Source: Acanthochlamys bracteata (lineage: Eukaryota > Streptophyta > Magnoliopsida > Pandanales > Velloziaceae). Taken from it: a stretch of 64,000 bases of DNA. The notes beneath the pieces are model-generated. The model saw nothing but the letters and a program-made list of their open reading frames with translations. It had not been told where the DNA came from and did not search any database. The stretch covers positions 8,797,725 to 8,861,724 of the forward strand of contig CM034129.1 in assembly GCA_019914995.1 (NCBI GenBank), given 5' to 3'. Each line of letters opens with the position of its first letter. Within the stretch, counting starts at the first letter, position 1. This document shows positions 21,365 through 35,456 of the stretch, piece by piece. The translations under genes and the position numbers were made by a program.

Positions 21365-24300
21365 ATGGACGTGGGAAGCTTGGCTGTTATTCTTCACGCC
21401 GGACTCAGTCCTAATCCTAACGAACGCAAAGCTGCCGAGGATACACTCAATCAGGTTTCTTAAAACTTGTGAAAGCATTTCTTTCTCTCTATCTCTTTCT
21501 GTTTAAAGAAATATTGAATATGCGTTTTTCTTGGTTTGGATTCTTAATGTTTACAAGTTCGTTTTTTCAAGAAAAGAAGAAAAATCATAATCTTTTTTGT
21601 GCATGGTATGGAGAATCTTTTCTGTTATCTTGGGTTGAAAATTTCTTTCCAACTTGTTTCGTAGTTTTCTTTCCGTGTGGAGATTGTTGATCTATAAGAT
21701 TGATGGATTTCTTAGTTCAAATATAGGTCCAGACTAGACGTTTAGGTAAGCAACTGAAGTTGAAAATTCTCCTTGAAGTTCCATTCTTTCACCTATATGT
21801 TTTATGTAGGACTGAGGATCTACGACATGTTCAGCTCATTAGAGAGACTTTACACCTTTGTTGTATTAAGGCTGTTTCTCTGCCTTCAAATTACTAGACA
21901 AATTCTGTATCATCTGTTAGAAGAAGAGAAATCGATACTCCTGCAATTGATGATGCACACAGACCTTGCATTTCTATCAATGGGCTTGTTAACTAACTAA
22001 AGGATCATCACGGAAATTTGTATCTTAACAAAATTCTCGTCTGGATGGACATTATTTCTGCAAATTGTCTTGGGTGAAGCCTAGATGCTTTGGGAAGCAG
22101 TAAATCAGTTAGAACACTAATTTGTCTGTCTCTGTGTTGGATCCTTAGAGGGAGTTTTTGCAAATTTGAGGCATAGTAACTGAAGGTTATCACTTCAGTA
22201 TTTTATGCAAATTTGGGACACTATTTTATAGCAACACTTCAATAAAATATAAGTAGCACTAAACTTAGTTGGAATTTATTGTTGCCTGTACGGTTAGAGC
22301 CTTAGAGGTAGGATTAGTGCAAATTTGAGGCATATTAAGGGAGTGCTATCAATTTCGCGGCATTTGGGTAAATGAGCTATATTCTATAGGGACTTCTCAA
22401 TAGATTAAGTGTTTAAACTGCAGATTCAGTACTCTACACAACATCTGGTAAGGCTGCTGCAGATCATAGTTGATCCAAACTGTGACCTCGCTGTCCGTCA
22501 AGTTGCCAGCATTCACTTCAAGAACTTTGTCAGCAAGAATTGGTCGTCTCAGGAACCTCGTATGCCCTTAGCAGCAATAGTATTGAATTCCTTCATTATC
22601 CAAGAGTTTTAGCAATCTTTCTGAAATTTGTTTGTTTTTATATGTAGGAGAATCTCAGAAGATATTGGAAAGTGATAAGGCTGTTGTCAGGGAGCATATT
22701 CTGAGTTTCATTATTCAAATTCCACCTTTGTTAAGGTACAATCTAATTATCTGTAAAATTTTTGAACATTGGGATTATGCTTTTTCTAGCCCTTTCATAT
22801 TCTCCTTTGTTCTTGAGATGAGCCTTCATAATTACTACGTACTTTCGGAGTTCAACTAGTATAGAATAATTGAAGAGAGTGAAGATTCCTAGAATTTGGG
22901 GTGCAAGCTTGTAACATTATTTGTCTCTTAAGCCATTACTTGACTTATGTGTTTGGCTTTTTTTTGGATCTATTTGAAATCTTCTTAGTAAAATGGGTGT
23001 TCTGTGCAGAGCTCAGCTTGGTGAATGCCTTAAGAAGATAATATACATCGATTATCCTGAGCAGTGGCCAGGTCTTCTTCAGTGGATAAAATGCAACTTA
23101 CAGAAGCAGGAAGAACAAGTATATGGCGGATTGTATGTATTAAGGATTCTTGCAAGGAAGTATGAGTAAGTATACGGCTTCCGTAATTTCTTCGACTAAT
23201 TCCTGATCCTCTTTTGGTGACACCTGTCTTGAAGGCATCTACTGTGCATTCTTATCCAGCATAACATCTAACTCCTGTTTTCGTTTGTTGTTTTGGTTAT
23301 AAGATTTAAGTCAGACGATGAGAGGACACCTGTCTACGTCATTGTTGAGGAGACATTTTCTCACTTGCTGGATATATTTAACAAGCTTCTTCAAATGCCT
23401 AACCCTTCAGTAGAAGTAGCTGAGCTAATCAAGCTTGTCTGCAAAATATTTTGGTCATCTATATATGTGTGTATCTCCAACATATTTAATATTCATATTT
23501 CTTTATTCTCATATAATGTTTCTGTTCAATTCCTTTCCATTTAAACTTTTTTGTACAGCTGGAGCTTCCAAAGCAAATGTATGATCCTTACACTTTTAAT
23601 GTATGGATGGTTTTGTTCCTGCAATTGTTGGAAAAACCTGTCCCTTTGGATGGCCAACCATTAGATCCAGAGCTGAGAAAATCTTGGGAATGGTGGAAAG
23701 TAAAAAAGTGGACCATTAACATATTGAATCGCCTATATAACCGGTTGATTGTTTTTCATCTCTTAAATTTTTTGAGATCGGTAGAAATTTGCTCTGGTAT
23801 TGATCACTCATAATGCATATACAATGTACAGTTTTGGCGATGTGAAGCTTCAGAATTCCGAGAATAGGGATTTTGCGGAAATGTTCAAGACTAATTATGC
23901 GGGCAGAGTTTTAGAGTGCTATTTGCGGTTGCTGGACAAGATCCGTATAGGGGAATATTTACCTGATAGAGTTGTGAATCTCATCCTTCAATATCTGAGC
24001 AGCAGGTAGTTATACACATTACACTCACATGACATGTCAATTTGAGAAACAAAGGTGTATGCTATACCAAGCCCATTTTTACAACTTTTTGATGTGCATC
24101 AAGATACCTTTAGGTTTACAGCAGTTTATCATAACCAAGTTAATCTAGCTGCATGTTTTAGAAAAGTTGAGTCTTTCGAACAATTTCTGATAGTTAGGGA
24201 AAAGCTTCTGCTCCATACCACTAGAAAACATCATCCTATTTGTATTATATAAGTTGAAAAAGGAATTTGGATTAATATCTGATGAACAGAAATTCTTAGT

Positions 24301-26471
24301 GTAGGTTCATCAACTTGAAATAGTTATCATCCAAGTAATAGGTTGACTTCAACATCCTGGCTTATAGAGGAACGATTTGATTCCTTCATTGTGAGCTTGG
24401 GTTGTAGGAAATGTCAAGCTGATCATTGTTTTGATGTTGGTGGTGCTTTTGTGATGGACTGGCAGGTGCCTTATAGAGAAATATGGTGATAATGCTACAC
24501 TGTTTAATTGTAGTTCTGAACTGCGATCAGGGTATTCAGGATGAAGAGTAATGGACTCCTTTGTATGAGTTGGTGCATTGCATCAGGAACATTGCCTGAC
24601 TAGGATATCGTCTCCTTCTAGTTTTCATAAGCCACCCCTTCTAGAGTTAATCATCGTTCTTTTAGGTTGGTGAATAGCAGATGCGGCATTCTTTTACAGG
24701 GATTGTGTTTTTTATCTGTAAAACTTCCACCATTTGCAGTAGGTAGTGCATCCATGAAGTTACTGCTTTACTCAAAGAAGCAACTATGGCGTCTAATATT
24801 TTTGCATCATGCAGTAATGATAACATTAGAATTTGTCTGGTCAGTGACATATTACCGATTTTCTGTGTAGCAGTTGTGTCATACTGCTTTCATATTGAAC
24901 TTACTCTAATTGCTTTAGTAAAATTTTATTTGTGATAACTCACTTTCTACTTTAGTTAATGGTATATTTTACCTGTTTCTGTTGCAGTCTTTCAAGTGGT
25001 GCTATGTATCGGTTGCTGCAACAACAACTTGATGTTCTTCTTTTTGAGATAATCTTTCCATTAATGTGTTTCAACGATACAGATCAAGCATTATGGCAGG
25101 ATGATCCTCATGAGTATATTAGGAAGGGTTATGGTAATCTTTCATTTTCAAGCAATCTTATATTTATTTTGAAGTCATAATTTCTGTTATTGCTGTATTT
25201 TGTTCTTTGACTATGCATATTTTAGTAAGAAAGTGCTTGTGCCTTTTCTAGATATTATTGAGGATCTATATAGCCCCCGTACTGCTGCTATGGACTTTTT
25301 GACTGAGCTAGTCAGAAAGCGTGCGAAAATTTACCTTCCAAGATTTATTCAGTTCATTGTGGAGATCTTCAGGAGGTATGTTTTTGTGCTTATTAGGTTA
25401 ATTTTCAATTGAGCATGAATACAACACAGATTTTGAGATAGTGATGCTACTTGCTGTCAGATATGATGAAGTGCCGGTGGAGATTAAACCTTATCGCCAG
25501 AAAGATGGCGCTCTTCTTGCCATTGGAAATTTATGCGATAAGCTTAAGAAAACAGAACCTTATAAGTCCGAACTTGAGCCAATGCTTGTGCAACATGTTT
25601 TTCCAGAGTTGAGCAGTCCGGTTGGCCATCTTAGGGCAAAGGTATTGGTATTTCTTTCTCCCATTTTGTCTACTATCCTCGAGTATTATTTTTTTTTGTT
25701 CTTGACATTAGTAATTTTATTATTCTGTCACGCTTATTTGTTGCAAAGTTGTAGTATGTTATCAAGAACTTGAGATTAATATACTGATTCAGCTGAACAT
25801 TTTTCCTTGATGTGTTTGTTTTTTATTTGTTTAAAAAGTCACTTTTCATTTGAATCCTTGAAGTTTGAATCTTGAGAATATGATAGTTTATTGTAAAGAC
25901 CATAATTTTTTCAGAATCTTCCTCTCAATCTATATCATCACCCCCACATCCCTCCCTTCAGTCTACATCTTGTCTAGCTCTTACCCCCTGGTAATGTAGA
26001 ATGATTATGACTGAGAGTATGTTTTGTCTTTTCAGTTTATGATGTAGCGCTTTCTATTGTATTAAGTAATATCATCTTAAAATTGTAGCAGCCAACATTG
26101 TTAATCATTAGTGTTGATGCATTAAAACAAAATAACACTTCTATTACTTCGAAAATTACCCCAAAACCCCCATCACCCCACCCCCCGAACCACCTTAAGA
26201 AATGCGTATGCATTTGTTTCTTTTCATTTTAATGTATAGGTAGTGTAAGAATGACTAATCTTGTTGCATTCTCTGCATGATATTCTTAATTGACATGTTT
26301 GCTGTGTCTACAATTCCTCTTCAAGTGCTTACTTTTGCTGTCAATTGTGATTTGGCCAATTGTATATAGCCCTCTCACTTTTGGGTCGTTATCACTTTGC
26401 CCCCTTTTTTCATTGTGTCACTTAAGCGTACTTGATTAGCCCCTGCTTTTCATCAAATGTATTGCAAGTCT

Positions 26472-26529
<58 letters not shown>

Positions 26530-29500
26530 GTTGGCATGTACTCCAATTTTAGTGAAAGATGTAATGGAGAAATTTGATAGAGGTTATTAAGTGACACAAG
26601 TGAAAATTGAGTTGGATAAAGTGAAAAGGACCTAAAAGTGAAGTGGGATATCTGCAATTTGCTCTTTGCAATTTTTTTTTTATATCAGGCAATGTGGGTA
26701 GCTGGCCAATATGCCAAAATTAAGTTTCAAGATCAAAACAACTTTCGGAAGGCTTTTCATGGTGTTTTATCTGCATTACGTGATCCTGAGCTTCCAGTTC
26801 GTGTGGACTCGGTCTTTGCGTTGCGTTCATTTGTTGAAGCATGTGAAGGTATGCTACTTTTGACCTCATTAGTGATTGGTGTTTTTTAAACTTGCATGGA
26901 TGTGCTTCTGCGTGCGAATTTATTTGATTTGGTGAATTTGACTGTACTGTGCTCCACAGATCTGAATGAGATCCGCCCTATCCTTCCTCAGTTACTAGAT
27001 GGTCGGTAATCACTCCATGATTCTTGATAAATAATGCCATTATATGCTTTACTTAAGTCCATGGTATTTTGACATTAAATTTGTTGATACACTTGATATG
27101 GCTACAGAGTTCTTCAAACTTATGAATGAGGTTGAGAATGAGGACCTTGTTTTCACTCTCGAGACTATAGTGGAAAAATTTGGTGAAGAGATGGCACCAT
27201 ATGCGATCGGATTATGCCAGAGCTTGGTAAATATGACATGCTTGTTTGTATTTGAGATGTTGGTAGTTTAATTGTACACGTTATAACTTAGCAATATTGT
27301 AGGCTGCTGCATTTTGGAGGTGTGTCAATTCATATGAATCAGATGATGATTCTGATGATTCAGGCGCTTTGGCGGCTGTCGGCTGTTTGCGTGCCATAAG
27401 CACAATCCTCGAGTCCATTAGCAGGCAACCCCATCTTTATGTCCAAATTGAGCCTATGCTTCTTCCTATAATGAAGAAGATGCTAACCACAGATGGTCAA
27501 GGTATAAATGGTTTCTTGTAACCTGCATCCCTGAGTCAAAAGGCCTATAATCTACTATGTGGGTTTGTTAAACTCTTGAAATGCGAAATTTATACATTCC
27601 AGGTTGTGAAAACTGTCACGTCTTAATTTGCATTTGAGGTGCAATACCCTTAAGTGATAATTCCTCAAATGTTTCATTTTGTTTCTGGTTTTAGCTAATT
27701 CTAAACCATGTCTAAGGCTTCAAGTCAATAGTTTCTGTGTCTGGGAAAGCCCAAATCAAACAGAAGCCTAAATCTGCTCCATTCAATCCAGTAGATCTCC
27801 TTAATTGTTTTCTTTTGTTTTGCAGAGGTTTTTGAGGAAGTTTTGGAAGTTGTTTCTTACATGACGTTCTTTGCACCAACTATATCAGTGGATATGTGGA
27901 GCCTTTGGCCTTTGATGATGGAGGCACTTGGAGATTGGGCAATTGATTTCTTTGAAAGTAAGCATGTGTGTTTGACATGTTGACATTGCCTTCAGCTGGA
28001 TGTTGCCATTTTGACCTTTTATCTGAATTTCACCATTCAGCATTCAATCTAGTTTCTCCGAACACTCTTATAATGTATCTTTTGACCAAATCTTTCTTTA
28101 GAATGATTGTTTCACTTTATTCTTTGCTTACAAATGAATGAGGGGATCAACTCTGCCGTAGCTGCTAGATTGAATTTAGTGATGAGCATGTCAGCGTAAT
28201 GCTTTCTGTAGAAACTTATTTCTGGAGATTTCTTTTGATTTTTGGTACTTCGTTTGTTTTCTTTGATTCTTATCTGCGTATTATGTCTCACTGGAGGTTT
28301 CCACACCCCTCCATGTTCCCGCGTAATGCTTTCTTTAGAAACTTATTTCTGGTGATTTCTTTTGATTTTTGGTACTTTGTTTGTTTTCTTTGATTCTTAT
28401 CTGCGTATTATGTCTCACTGGAGGTTTCCACACCGCTCCATGTTCCCTTATTTGTAATTCGCCCTAAGGTTTAGATTATATGATTCAATGTAATCGTATT
28501 TTTAATTATCGTCAATAGTTGGCGTACTAAACATGAACCCAACTAAGAAAAGGAGGTGGTATGGTAATTGCAAGAACAGCTCACGATGTTCTGATGCAAA
28601 GGAAGAAAGTTGAAGGTAGAATTTACTTAGTATAACACTATTCCTTATTGGCGTCATGCAGCCTTTGCGCAATTGAATTTGTTCTGTGTTTTAACATCAT
28701 GTTCATTAATCTGTATGTGCACTTCCTTTTTTCTCTGATCAGAGTGTTGTCTGCTTCAATTAATGGGAAGGTTATGTAGTCATTTTGTGATTGCCTGAAA
28801 GACATTTCGCCATTCTTCTACTGGATTGTATAGAGGAAAGCATACAATGAAACAAAGAAACCGCTTTCTACCCTCTCGATACTTTGTTACCCTTCATTTT
28901 TGTTCTGATTTTTGCTCAAAGTTATTAAGCATGAACCTTCAGCACTTCATTATGAATCTTCCTCTATAAGGTGGGAAAATGCAATCACATAAATGCGTAT
29001 ATGACATTTTAAGCAATTTTATTGCAGATGTCTTTGTACCACTGGACAACTACATTTCTAGAGGTACCGCATATTTTCTTACATGCAAAGATCCTGATTA
29101 CCAGCAAAGCCTATGGAATTTGCTGTCATCAGTAAGTTGATTGATCTCATTTAGTAGCTTATGACCTTTGTCTTTAGTGGTTGCAAACCTTGTAAAACTA
29201 GAAGCATCTGTCTTGGTTTAATTTGATTGTTTCCATGACATGGTTCTGAATCATTAACCAAAAATTATTTGCTCTTTTTATGCAGATTACGTCTGACAAT
29301 AATTTTGAAGATTCTGATATTGTGCCCGCACCGAAGCTTATGGAAGTTGTTTTGCAAAACTGCAAAGGGCAGGTGGATCACTGGGTTGAGCCATACCTAA
29401 GGATTACAGTGGAGCGGTTGCATCGAGCAGTGAAACCTAACTTCAGATGCCTCTTGATACAAGTGGTACAGTCGTATACTTATGTATTCACTTTTGGGGT

Positions 29501-32500
29501 AGAACATGAATGCATTTTATTTGTGCTTTCCTCTTTATTTTATATCTTAGGTTCTAATATGTTGCAGGCAGCTATATTCATCTGACTAATAAGTTATTTC
29601 AATCCTATTTTAATCTGTCTATTTCAATAGTAATTAATACAGGTGATGTATATTCTCATTTTGCTTCTCTACAACCAAGATGCCAGCCTGGCAGGTTCAA
29701 AGTTTAATGCTGAAACTTTAGGTTTAGATTCTGTGTAGTTGGATTTTGTATGTGAACTCGTCCTAAATACCCGTACTCTGCTGATGTAGTTATCTTCTTC
29801 TATCTTCATTCTACTTGCGTATCTATTTAACTTATGATATTAATCTAGTCATTGAATTTCATTTGAATGTAAGCCCCTACAGGCAGGCGAAGATGCCAAG
29901 GTCAGTGATACTACTCATAATCATAAGTTAATTAGGCATGTTAATGTCTTGATGCATTACATGATCCTGTGGGCCTAATTTCATTTCATCCTTCTAAAGT
30001 GAATACATGTTTATTTATTTATTTATTTTTGTGTGGATGAATAAAATGAACTTGGAGGGTTAGTTTTTTTTTTTGTTGGGTAAATGAAGTTGCAAATTTG
30101 CAATGTTATTTACCTTAGTTCCTTGACTAGACTGCCTTCCTTTGTTTTTTATTTTTTTTGTCTTTTGCAGATTGCTAATTCGCTTTACTACAATGCTTCC
30201 TTAACACTGTCGGTATTACAAAAGCTTGGAGTTGCAGCAGATGTTTTCAAGATGTGGTTCCAGATGTTGCAAGAGGTCAAGAAAAGTGGTCAATTAGCAA
30301 ATTTTAAAAGGTAAGTCCAGGTTTTATTTGATTACATCCCATTCTATACCTTCTGTGCTAATTTTATACAAGGATATGTTCATTCTTAACATACTAATCG
30401 CAGAGCGCATGGTAAGAAAGTTTGCTGCTTAGGGTTAACCTCTCTTCTTGCTGTTCCTATGAACGAATTACCTCTGGAAGCTCTGGAACGAGTATTTAAA
30501 GCGACATTGCAGCTTCTTGTTGCTTATAAAGACCAACTTGCAGGTATGAACTCTTCTCTTGCTTTCATTCATACTGATAATGAGGTTCATATCCAGTATT
30601 CCTTAGATATATTCTTTTGTGTTTTTCCCCTCAAACTCCTTACATAGTATATCACTAATTTATGTTACTCTCTTTCTATGTCGTATGATTTTTACATGCT
30701 AATTACCTATTTGACAAAGGAATCAACTACTTCCATCAACTGTAATTAGCTTAATTTAATATGAAGTGTCAGTTTGAAGTAATTTTTGTAGTAACAGGAA
30801 TTATGATTGTCTGTTCTTGAAACTCTTATAGTTTCATTTGGCTTTTGTATTTATGTTTATTCACTTACTTCTTTGTTTCATTTGGCTAGACACTAAGAAT
30901 AACGATGATGATGATGATGGGGATGATTTTGAGACTGATGATGAAGAGGATGGATCTGATAGAGAAATGGATGATGAGGTTGAAGAAGGGGATGCAGCAG
31001 ACAGTACAATTTCCCAGAATTTAACTGCACAGGTGATGAAATGCTCGAAATACTTAAGTAAACTAGCGCCATATCACCATACTAATACTTAAAGAGTAAT
31101 ACTTACAATTAAGTTAGAGATAGTGAAAAAGGAATCTTTCATAAGACAAGTAAAGATTCAGCGACTTGCTTCATACTTTTAATTTGAGGAGGCTTTTGCA
31201 CCATTGATATTTTGCCACTTGTCTTCTGAAACTTGATACTTGTTTCACCTCAACTTGCTCTATTACCATTTTCCACATCCATCTGACATTTCAGTTACTT
31301 CTTTTTTTTGTAATTATGTATGAAGCAAATTTATGTTGATGTCTAAATTACAGCATAAATATAATTAGGTGATATGACTTTACATCTTGATCATCTGCAC
31401 ATAACAATAATAAAATGGAGAAAATAATCAGAGGTCAGAACTGATGTTTAAATAAAGTTAATACCTTTTGAAAAGTCACAGGTCTGCTACTTTGTCCCTA
31501 AGTAAGGCAGGTGATTTAGAATTTGCTAGGTGGAGTATTTGCTAATTGCTTTGATCTGAAATTTTATCGTGTTATATTTATCATGTGGACACTTTTACTG
31601 CTTGGAATTTATTTTCAAACTAAATTGTTATATGTCACGATTTCATGAACTATTCTTGCATCATTGAGGCAATCCTTTCGGCCCTTGCTTTTGTGAAATT
31701 CTCCATTTTTTTCCTAGTAATTATGTTTGTACATATGTTTAATTACTGGGCTGAGATGCCAACTATTCATTTCTCCTTATTTATATTCTAGCTAACATTT
31801 GAAAATATGGAAACTGATGTCTAAGCCTCTACATATGGTTTCTTTTTGTAAGTAAGACCATGTGGAATTCACCATGCAACATCTTATGATATTTGAGTTA
31901 AGATTCATGTAGTTATCATCAATCATGCCATTCTAGAAAATCTGCCTCAATGCAGCTTGTGTTTGAGTGTGTTAGTTCTTGTGTGTAAATTTCTACCATA
32001 TCAGAAGCTTGTTGGCATTATTTGCAAATGTGGTAGACATCGCCGAGTGGTCATTTCCAATATGCATAAGAGCAAGGCAGAGTGGAAGTAATTTCTGATA
32101 CAATGTAACAATACGTTACAGACAGTCACTGTTTTCCAACTTCCTACCTGATACTTATAGTGAGGGACACCCCTAGGTAATACAACCAGATAAGGTTGTA
32201 CAATCCATGGACTCATTTTTTGTTGTTAAGCTGAAACAAAATGAATGTGAGTTTAACTTATAATCTGGAAAAACGTTGTGATTGTTCAAGGATAAACTAT
32301 GTAGTGTTGGAGATGAGTTGTTTCGAGGATTCTTGCTAAAGTAAACTATTCTATATACACGCATGCTGAAACATGTATTATGAGGTATATGCATGTGAAA
32401 TAATGAAATTGGCAGGATGAAAGAGAAACTTGTCATGCGATTTTGTAAAGAAACTTCTTGTATCAATGAATGGTACCGAAACTTTTATGCAAAAATGCAT

Positions 32501-33005
32501 TTGGATGAGGTCAAAGTGCATGTACTGGCAACTTATCACTATTTGTTTAGTAAATGTCAGCTGTTGAATATGATGGATGTTTGGTGCTTTTTCTTATTCT
32601 AAGGTACATTGCTTATTTCAGGGGAAGGCATTTGAATCAGATGATGAAGATTATGACTCAGATGATGATTACAGTGACAGTGAGGAGCTGCAGTCACCAT
32701 TGGATGAGGTGGACCCTTTCATCTTCTTCGTGGAAACTGTTCAAGGTAAATGGTCTCACTTTAATGTTTTCATAAGTTGCAATCTGTTTCTTCTCTTTAT
32801 TGCCCTAGGAATATCTATCTATGAACGCGATTTTCCTTCTTTTGGTACCCCAGCTCTGCAAGTCTCCAATCCTTCGAGGTTCCAGGTTTTGATGCAGACT
32901 TTAGACTTCCATTATCAGGCACTCGCTAGTGGCATATCCCAGGTTGCTGATCAGAGGAAAGTGGAACTGCAGAAAGAGAAGTTGGAAACAGCAGCTGCCA
33001 GCTGA
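21365..33005 (+). CDS. SAD2: Importin-beta family nuclear transport receptor, SAD2 / IPO7-IPO8 type, 22 exons
   Basis: Exons: 21365-21454, 22424-22559, 22648-22735, 23010-23165, 23304-23466, 23559-23743, 23832-24005, 24988-25133, 25252-25375, 25461-25641, 26689-26848, 26960-27001, 27108-27226, 27303-27501, 27826-27957, 29028-29131, 29286-29465, 30171-30310, 30404-30543, 30890-31032, 32622-32745, 32854-33005. All have GT-AG ends and phases agree throughout, giving 1,025 residues (Arabidopsis SAD2 is about 1,037). The protein starts [20 protein letters not shown]. An importin-beta N-terminal domain spans about residues 25-105, HEAT repeats follow, and an acidic tail (residues about 887-955, [19 protein letters not shown]) precedes the end. 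Arabidopsis SAD2 is a Ran-dependent import receptor affecting ABA response, trichomes and miRNA activity. No disabling change seen, so the gene looks intact. Confidence 0.95.
26476..26523 (+). repeat. (TG)n microsatellite in intron 10 of the importin gene
   Basis: About 24 uninterrupted TG units within the 1.05-kb intron 25642-26688. Confidence 0.95.
28194..28447 (+). repeat. 127-bp tandem duplication in intron 15 of the importin gene
   Basis: The units 28194-28320 and 28321-28447 are nearly identical, with only a few differences (for example CTTTCTGTAGAAAC versus CTTTCTTTAGAAAC). The duplication is young and lies entirely inside the intron 27958-29027. Confidence 0.92.
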
Positions 33006-34074
33006 TATTGAAAGTTGCTTTTGGGCTGATTGTTTATATGGCATCCAATTTTATCTCTAGTTGTGCAGGGATTTTATAGGAGTTTCAGAAATTCCACTCT
33101 TTCAAATGTCTTCCTCCTGTGTACCAGAAAGCTCGAGGGTCTTGCAGTAGGAATTTCATTGCTACTCTTTCATCATTTAAAAGCGACTACAGGTAACATA
33201 TTTAGTAGTTGCTATGTCTTATTCGTAATTCCTCTACATCATCTCTTGCTAACTTGATACTTCCTTCCAGTTGGTTCGGCACCTCTCGTTGAGATTTTGG
33301 CACTGCAGATGAGTACTATTCATTCCATTTGGTCCATTTTGAGGATAATAGGATTTTACTTTTTCAGGTGCAAAGATTTTTGGTCAAATTTCCTTGGAGG
33401 AATTGATGGCCAGCAATTTAAAATGTGTATATGATTTTTTGGAAGTCTTGGATGGGTTTTATTTCTTCTATTAATTTGTGTAATTTTGTCACTGGTATCT
33501 GGAGTTCCCAAACATTTTTTTAAAAATTTTGTTGTATAATGGTCCAAGGTGGCATTTGTATGTCATGATTATACAATCTTGGTTCTGTATCACATTAGAG
33601 AGTTGCTAAAAGGAAACAGTGATCGTATTATTGATCACTCGTGTATTTCTATTGAATGATGTGGCTATTTTTCTGGTTTGAATTGGTTTTCAACCTATAT
33701 CTTGGCTATTAAGCTATGTTGTGGTACCAGGGGTTGTAAACATAGCAAAAACATGTTGTGTATTTGGATATGAAATATTAATGTGAATTTGTGTAAAGCA
33801 CTTGTGAATTGTTTGGATATCTTTGTTCCAGGAAGTATACATGGACATACTACTCATGACTAGATGACCAAGTCTACAGTATGTGTAGACGTATAGCCAT
33901 TGCCAAATCATTGACTTCAAAACTTGTAACTTTTGTTGTTCTCTTAGGTTAGAATTGCTTTTTGGTAGTGTATTAATTCAGTACTGCAGTCTGCATCGCC
34001 TCTTTCTTTGAATTTGTTGCTATTTTTTGCATCTGATGTTGGTCCGAATGTGTTATCTTTTACTATTAGTTGTG
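33006..34074 (+). other. 3' UTR of the importin gene and downstream intergenic DNA
   Basis: The stretch from 33006 to roughly 33600 is of ordinary complexity with T-rich runs (33505-33540) that fit plant polyadenylation regions. The exact end is not determined. No gene recognised to 34074. Confidence 0.4.
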
Positions 34075-34203
34075 ATGGTGAAGGTGAAGAACGATGTTGC
34101 AAAGGTGTTTCAAAGAGCTGCAGAATTATTCACCAAAAACAAAGGAGCTGTAGCATTTAACGCTGAAAGGCTTTCCACTTCCAGGAGTAAAGTGTATATT
34201 TAA
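34075..34203 (+). CDS. Possible small ORF of 42 residues, unknown
   Basis: ATG at 34075 (MVKVKNDVAKVFQRAAELFT start) to TAA at 34203. The charged amphipathic-helix character and even codon use look protein-like, but no family is recognised. The MITE at 34213-34526 begins almost at its stop. It could be a short peptide gene, the last exon of an unseen gene, or chance. Confidence 0.25.
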   Translation: MVKVKNDVAKVFQRAAELFTKNKGAVAFNAERLSTSRSKVYI

Positions 34204-34212
34204 CCTGATGAT

Positions 34213-34526
34213 GCAGGGTGTGTTTCGAACGGTCTGTAATTTCGTACGTAATTTTTCATTTTTTTTGGCTAGATATGAAGTTTCGAATAGTTCATATATT
34301 TTATTTGTATAAAAAATTCAAAATTCTATTTTTACGTATAAAATTTTAGTTTTAATTTTTTTATTTATATATCTCTCAATATAATTTTATTTTTTAACTT
34401 TTAACTCACTTTCAAAATTATTAAAACACAAAAATTGAATTCTATTTTTAACTCATTTTTTAAAAAATTTTATTTTATTTTCACTTTTATTAAATTTAAT
34501 TACGGACATTTGAAACACGCCTGTAG
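34213..34526. mobile_element. AT-rich MITE with CAGG(C)GTGTTTC termini
   Basis: Left end CAGGGTGTGTTTCGAAC and right end ATTTGAAACACGCCTG form an imperfect terminal inverted repeat of about 25 bp around an A/T-rich interior. The CAGG ends recall hAT elements, but no clear 8-bp target duplication was found. Confidence 0.65.
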
Positions 34527-34971
34527 TATTGTTCACTTTCAAACACTAAGCACCAATAGGTATTACAGGTATTACCTTTACATTTAGCATTGCCCAATTT
34601 AAAGCAACCTGAATACTATGTGTTTGAAAGTAATAGCATAACTTCAACTTCCATAATTTCATACTGCAGCAAGAAGGTACTTCACCGTATGTAGTTATTC
34701 CTTGCTTGATGTTTCTTCACTTGCCTTTTTCTCGCTCCCAAGCGCCAACATGTGCTATGCACCCATTAGTTGCAGTAGCCCACGCGTAAAGCTCAATCAA
34801 TACTCTCCAGAAGATCAAAAATATAATAAAACTAAAATAGAAATATAAAAAGGCTCAAAAGAACCACTCTTGATTGTTAATTTTTTAAATTTCTCTTGCA
34901 AGAATGATTAGTTTCGTGATGTTAATCGCGACTAAAACCTGAGTACAGATTTATTTTGAACTCAAGCTGAG

Positions 34972-35217
34972 GACTTGTTTTAAATACACCGAACTTCACG
35001 TTCTTTCTCCAAATTCACATGGTTTGATTGGTCTGAACTTCAATTTTATTTTTATATCAAATTTTATTTCTATCAAAATTTAATTTTAAATTTTATTTAA
35101 CTTATTTCAAAAGTCACTCCTAATTCTGCTTTTATCGAATTTTATTTTTCACTGAACTTCAAATTCACAAATATAATTTTGTAAAATTTAATTATGTCTA
35201 TTTGAAACACGCCTTAA
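34972..35217. mobile_element. AT-rich MITE-like copy of the same group
   Basis: It ends with TATTTGAAACACGCCTTAA and shares with the 34.2-kb copy the interior words AACTTCAA and AAATTTTATTT. The left end (GGACTTGTTTTAAATACACC) is a weaker match. Confidence 0.45.
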
Positions 35218-35456
35218 ATCCAATTGTTTAAACTTTAAAAGCCGAATCATGATTGCAGACGCACTTCACTACAAATAGGCTCATGATTATGTGGATTCCT
35301 TAGCAATACTAAACTAAAACTAAACCAAAAGCTAATAAATCACTAGCGCCATCATTGTTCGCATTATTCTTCACTAGCTAGCCGTAGTCTTTACAGTGCA
35401 CCCACCGACTATAATTTTCTTTCTATAAGAAACCAAATTAAGCAGCAGCAACAACA

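Noticed and set aside
29640-29740. Possible box C/D snoRNA in importin intron 17 (GTGATGT and a later CTGA)
   Set aside because: Terminal stem and guide region are not convincing, and the boxes are common by chance.
32001-32466. Minus-strand open frames within importin intron 20
   Set aside because: They lie antisense in a long intron, with no recognisable protein.
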